A stretch of DNA of 64,000 nt, taken from Bacterioplanes sanyensis (lineage in GTDB: Bacteria; Pseudomonadota; Gammaproteobacteria; Pseudomonadales; Oceanobacteraceae). The notes beneath the pieces are model-generated. The model saw only the letters and a program-made list of their open reading frames with translations, ran no database searches and was not told where the DNA came from. Of the stretch, positions 60,912 to 64,000 are shown piece by piece. A program made the translations under genes and the position numbers. Each line of letters starts with the position of its first letter. Positions within the stretch are counted from its first letter, which is position 1. The stretch spans positions 587,133-651,132 of the forward strand of contig NZ_BMYY01000001.1 in assembly GCF_014652515.1 (NCBI RefSeq), given 5' to 3'.

Positions 60912-61936
60912 CTATTCAACGGTGGTAATTGATCGGCGCTGATCAGGGTGTCGCTCGGGTCGACCAGAATATCCGAGCGTGCCAATAAATAACCCTTGCC
61001 GGTAATGGTGCTGGCCACGCCGGAAAAATGCCCGACCTTGACTTCGCCTTTTAAGCTGCCCACAAAGCGTGTATTGCGCAGTGAAATGGTCTCCAGTTGA
61101 TCGCCGGCTTTTAGCTCGCCGCGCTGGTAATGATATGCCAACCGCGCGGCGGTGCCGGTGCCTGTGGTGCTGCGGCAAATCACGCCTGGGTGCACATAAG
61201 TAGCGCTGCCGGATTCGTAATAACCGGGGGCGGATTCCGTCAATGGCCCCATAAAATGCAAAAAAGGCAATGGGCCGACATCGCCAAGCTCCGGGTGGGC
61301 GTAATTATTGGCGTCACAAATGGCGCTTACAATGCGCTGGGCGCAGGCGGCCAATTCGACTTCTTCGCTGCGCTTGAGGGTAAAGCCCAAGGCGCTGGCA
61401 TCGACCAAAGCATAAAACCCGCCGCTGTAGGCAATGCTGTAAGTGACTGGACCCAGGCCGGCAACGTCGATGACGTTGTCTAGGCTGTCGATGTAGCTTG
61501 GCAGGCCTTCAATGGTGATGGACTGCACCTTGCCGCCTTGATTATGGGCCACCACATTGACTAGGCCTGCGGGGGATTCCAGATAAAACTGTTGCTCGCC
61601 TTCTTCGATGGCGATCATGCCGCTTTCCAATAACGCCGTCGCCGTGCAAATGGTGTTGGAGCCAGAATAAATGGGGTACCCCATGACCTCCATGATAATG
61701 TAGCCATAGCGGGCTTTAGGGTCGCAGGCGGGCACAATTAAATCGACCGACATTTCCGGAATGCCAAAGGGCTCATACAGCAGCAGTTGGCGCAGGCCGT
61801 CGGCTTGGTGCTGCAGGTACTGCATTTGCGCACGCACACTGTCGCCAGGCAAGGCGCCAACGCCGCCTATAACAATGCGGCTGACGTCGCCGCCAGCGTG
61901 GGTATCGATCAGTTTGATGGTGGCAATATCGTTCAT
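60899..61936 (-). CDS. Proline racemase superfamily protein with Ser/Thr in place of both catalytic Cys
   Basis: 345-residue protein of the proline racemase/hydroxyproline epimerase fold. At the two active positions it has S91 in IYSGSNTICTA (family MCGH) and T258 in CRSTTGTGTAAR (family PCGTGTSA). Classical proline racemases and 4-hydroxyproline epimerases have Cys/Cys or Ser/Cys, and trans-3-hydroxyproline dehydratases Cys/Thr, so the reaction here cannot be named from these. Start 61936 (MNDIATIKLIDTHAGGD) matches the family. It overlaps the upstream dehydrogenase gene by four bases, which links the two in one pathway. Confidence 0.85.
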   Translation of the reverse strand: MNDIATIKLIDTHAGGDVSRIVIGGVGALPGDSVRAQMQYLQHQADGLRQLLLYEPFGIPEMSVDLIVPACDPKARYGYIIMEVMGYPIYSGSNTICTATALLESGMIAIEEGEQQFYLESPAGLVNVVAHNQGGKVQSITIEGLPSYIDSLDNVIDVAGLGPVTYSIAYSGGFYALVDASALGFTLKRSEEVELAACAQRIVSAICDANNYAHPELGDVGPLPFLHFMGPLTESAPGYYESGSATYVHPGVICRSTTGTGTAARLAYHYQRGELKAGDQLETISLRNTRFVGSLKGEVKVGHFSGVASTITGKGYLLARSDILVDPSDTLISADQLPPLNSYRP

Positions 61937-63096
61937 GCAGATACTCCTTGAATTGCATAAGGCGCGCCGTGCTGCTGCCATTCACTGTCGGGCACAATCA
62001 CCAGTTTGCCTAGGTAATCTTGTGCCCGGCCGCTGGCAAAATAGCGCTCTGCTGCGTGCAGCTCGCTTAATGGAAAAGTGCCGTGTAAAACGGGTTTTAA
62101 ATCGCCCTGTCGTATCCAGTGCATGAGTTGGCGTGCCTCGGCGCGGGTGCCGTGGGAGACGCCAAACAGCTGTATCTGATACAAATAAATCTTGGTCCAT
62201 AAAATATCCGTTACGTTACCGGCACTGGCGCCAGCAATGGACAGCCGTGGGTAATCCTTGCGCTGACTCATATGCTCGGTCATGACATCCAGCAGTGGGT
62301 TAATCATGCTGCCGCCGGCTAAATCCATGACCGCATCAATGATGACGCCGCCGGTTGCCTTGGCCACGGCGCTGCGCCAATCACTGACCTGGGTGCGGTC
62401 GATCACACTGGCAGCGCCCAGTGCTTTTAATCCTTCGCTTTTACCAGGGCTGGAAATCGCATAGGGTGTGGCGCCCAGTAGCCGGCATAATTGAATCAAT
62501 GCCGTTCCCACACCACCGCTGGCACCGCTAATAAGAATATGCTCGCCGGCTTTAACCCGTGCTGAGGTGAGCATGTGGTAGGCGGTTTGATAAGAGCACA
62601 TGCCCAGAGCGGCTAACTCAGCGTCGCTGTAGGGGCAGTCGCTCATGTCATAAAACTGATCGGCTGGCACAGCGATGTATTCAGCAAAACCGCCATCGCG
62701 ACCATGGCCAAAATAATCTGGGGTCAAATTAATATCATCGCGCTGATCGGCATAAATATTAAAATCCAATAAGCCGCGCTGGCCGATGCGCTCAGTGCTG
62801 ACGCCTTTGCCAACGGCCACCACGCGACCCACCACATCAGCACCCTGAATGCGGGGAAAGCTCAGGGTGGGGGACTCGGTCATTTGAAATGAAGTAACAG
62901 TGCTATTGTCTTGGGTCGGATATAAGCCTTCGCGCACTTTGCGGTCGGTATTGTTTTTTGCCGTGGCGCTGACTTTTACCAATACCTCGCCAGTGTTAGG
63001 AGACGGTGTCGGCACATCGGTGCGATAGATTAACTGCTCAATATCACCATGCCCTTGCAGCAACATCGCCGCCATGGTGGTTGGGGTGTCAGTCAT
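61933..63096 (-). CDS. Medium-chain dehydrogenase/reductase (alcohol dehydrogenase-like)
   Basis: 387-residue MDR-family oxidoreductase. N-terminal GroES-like domain (GEVLVKVSATAKNNTDRKVREG, given in parts; RIQGADVVGRVVAVG), then the Rossmann domain with NADP loop ISGASGGVGTALIQL (about 212-226). The catalytic-zinc Cys/His pair of classical alcohol dehydrogenases is not evident at the usual place, so it may be a zinc-free quinone-oxidoreductase-like enzyme. AGGAGG precedes ATG 63096. Coupled to the racemase-family gene; substrate unknown, perhaps a hydroxylated amino acid product. Confidence 0.85.
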   Translation of the reverse strand: MTDTPTTMAAMLLQGHGDIEQLIYRTDVPTPSPNTGEVLVKVSATAKNNTDRKVREGLYPTQDNSTVTSFQMTESPTLSFPRIQGADVVGRVVAVGKGVSTERIGQRGLLDFNIYADQRDDINLTPDYFGHGRDGGFAEYIAVPADQFYDMSDCPYSDAELAALGMCSYQTAYHMLTSARVKAGEHILISGASGGVGTALIQLCRLLGATPYAISSPGKSEGLKALGAASVIDRTQVSDWRSAVAKATGGVIIDAVMDLAGGSMINPLLDVMTEHMSQRKDYPRLSIAGASAGNVTDILWTKIYLYQIQLFGVSHGTRAEARQLMHWIRQGDLKPVLHGTFPLSELHAAERYFASGRAQDYLGKLVIVPDSEWQQHGAPYAIQGVSA

Positions 63097-63156
63097 ACAT
63101 CCTCCTGTTTGTTGGCGCCTGTATGACATTAGCAAGTGGGGCAGATAACACCAAGG

Positions 63157-64000
63157 TGTTGTGGTCAACCCAAACCGGAAACTTTTCTAAGCACATTTTT
63201 CAAATTCAATCGGTGTTGCATCGCCTAGCGTCGTGTGTAAACGGCGAGCGTTGTAATAGGCAATGTACTCCCTCACATCGGCCACGGCATGCTCTCGAGT
63301 CGCGTAAATATTTCCCGTTAGCCACTCGCGTTTAAGGCTGCCGAAAAAACGCTCTGTGGGTGCGTTATCCCAGCAGTTTCCTTTGCGGCTCATTGAACAC
63401 ACCATGCCATGCTGTTTCAGCAGCGCTTGATAGGCATGACTGGCGTACTGACTGCCACGATCCGAGTGGTGGAGCAGTCCTTTAGGCGGTTGGCGCAAGT
63501 TAATGGCCATCATCAGGGCTCGACTGACCAACGCGGTTTCCATATGGCGATCTAAATGCCAGCCCACCACTCGGCGCGAATATAAATCGACCACCACCGC
63601 CAGATAAACCCAGCCTTGCAAGGTCCAAATGTACGTGATGTCCGTCGTCCAAACACAATTTTTGTCGCTCGGAGAAAACGCTCGATTCAGCACATTTTCT
63701 GCCACCGGCAGCGCGTGTTGACTGTCGGTGGTCAGCACAAACCGTTTCTTCTTCCGGACGCTCAGGCCGAGTGCTTTCATCAGCGATCGCACCCGGTAGC
63801 GACCTATGGTAAAGCCTTCTTTGCGCAGTAATGTCATCAGTTGACGGCTACCCAAGCTTTGTCGCGACTCGTTAAACAACGTCTTTATGCGCTGTTTCAG
63901 ATGCCACGTTTGGCTATCAGGGTGTTTGTCATCACGCCGGAGCCAGTCGTAATAGGCACTGGTGCTGACTTGCATCACTCGGCATAGCTGCGTGACACTG
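63157..64000 (-). mobile_element. IS3-family insertion sequence, right part (window ends inside)
   Basis: A putative terminal sequence beginning TGTTGTGGTCAACCC at about 63157, followed by the end of the transposase frame at 63187. The left part of the element, with the small OrfA and the other terminal repeat, lies outside the window, so the exact boundary and the target-site duplication cannot be checked. Confidence 0.7.
63187..64000 (-). CDS. IS3-family transposase OrfB (DDE), truncated by window edge
   Basis: About 271 residues visible, open through the window edge (upstream reads SVTQLCRVMQVSTSAYYDW). It starts inside the HTH_21 helix-turn-helix region and continues with the rve integrase core. 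The catalytic triad is complete: D in VWTTDITYIW, D in HHSDRGSQYAS, E in NAPTERFFGSLKREW. In IS3 elements this frame is joined to OrfA by a -1 ribosomal frameshift; that junction is not in the window. The gene appears intact as far as seen. Confidence 0.93.
   Translation of the reverse strand, partial: SVTQLCRVMQVSTSAYYDWLRRDDKHPDSQTWHLKQRIKTLFNESRQSLGSRQLMTLLRKEGFTIGRYRVRSLMKALGLSVRKKKRFVLTTDSQHALPVAENVLNRAFSPSDKNCVWTTDITYIWTLQGWVYLAVVVDLYSRRVVGWHLDRHMETALVSRALMMAINLRQPPKGLLHHSDRGSQYASHAYQALLKQHGMVCSMSRKGNCWDNAPTERFFGSLKREWLTGNIYATREHAVADVREYIAYYNARRLHTTLGDATPIEFEKCA

Overview
The window reads as about 64 kb of chromosome from a marine-type gammaproteobacterium close to the Oceanospirillales/Pseudomonadales. 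The evidence is gene content and order. The cytochrome oxidase operon (ctaC-ctaD-ctaG-ctaE, DUF2909, SURF1, small membrane protein, ctaA, ctaB) and the block alaA / msrB / gpx / OspR-type MarR regulator / SagS-like hybrid sensor follow the layout known from Pseudomonas. Large NAD-glutamate dehydrogenase, MASE2-type adenylate cyclase CyaB, RMF and long-form QueF also fit. Species cannot be fixed from the sequence alone.

Layout. 1-9.6 kb: the 3' part of aspS, then the aa3-type cytochrome c oxidase structural and assembly genes, including heme A synthesis. 9.5-13.4 kb: an acyltransferase and aconitase B on the minus strand. 13.8-21 kb: pdxB, alaA with a small partner, a thiol-peroxide repair block (msrB, gpx, OhrR/OspR-like regulator), a hybrid sensor with a degenerate kinase core and a membrane-anchored unknown protein. 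21.1-22.7 kb: three identical tRNA-Glu(TTC)/tRNA-Gly(GCC) pairs mixed with decayed tRNA-Gly 3' ends and two arrays of an exact 70-bp tandem repeat. 22.8-28 kb: an ABC-2 exporter with queF, cyaB, a nitroreductase and tRNA-Ser(GGA), which again has decayed tRNA-tail copies behind it.

29-38.3 kb is a defence island of mosaic structure. It holds an intact 1330-residue reverse transcriptase-nitrilase fusion (defence-associated RT type 1, UG1), a Fic protein, a DUF91/NucS-like nuclease and an Abi-type HEPN protein. Among them lie wreckage of type I restriction-modification genes (an hsdR'-'hsdS fusion, an hsdM tail, a probable hsdS start) and the tail of a SNF2 helicase. Two different direct repeats, 336 bp and about 150 bp, are interleaved across the island and show how it was assembled.

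38.3-64 kb returns to housekeeping and accessory genes: a chemoreceptor with a FliA-type promoter, a CNNM/CBS membrane protein, a six-gene MoxR/DUF58/Bat operon whose BatB-BatC fusion carries a long 12-bp minisatellite (NQQQ repeats), NAD-glutamate dehydrogenase, an unknown exported protein with DUF2835, pyrD, rmf, rlmL, a chromate transporter, a proline-racemase-family/alcohol-dehydrogenase-like pair, and an IS3-family insertion sequence running off the right edge.

The most interesting parts are the DRT1 island with its repeat scars, and the tRNA-linked repeat family seen at two separate tRNA loci.
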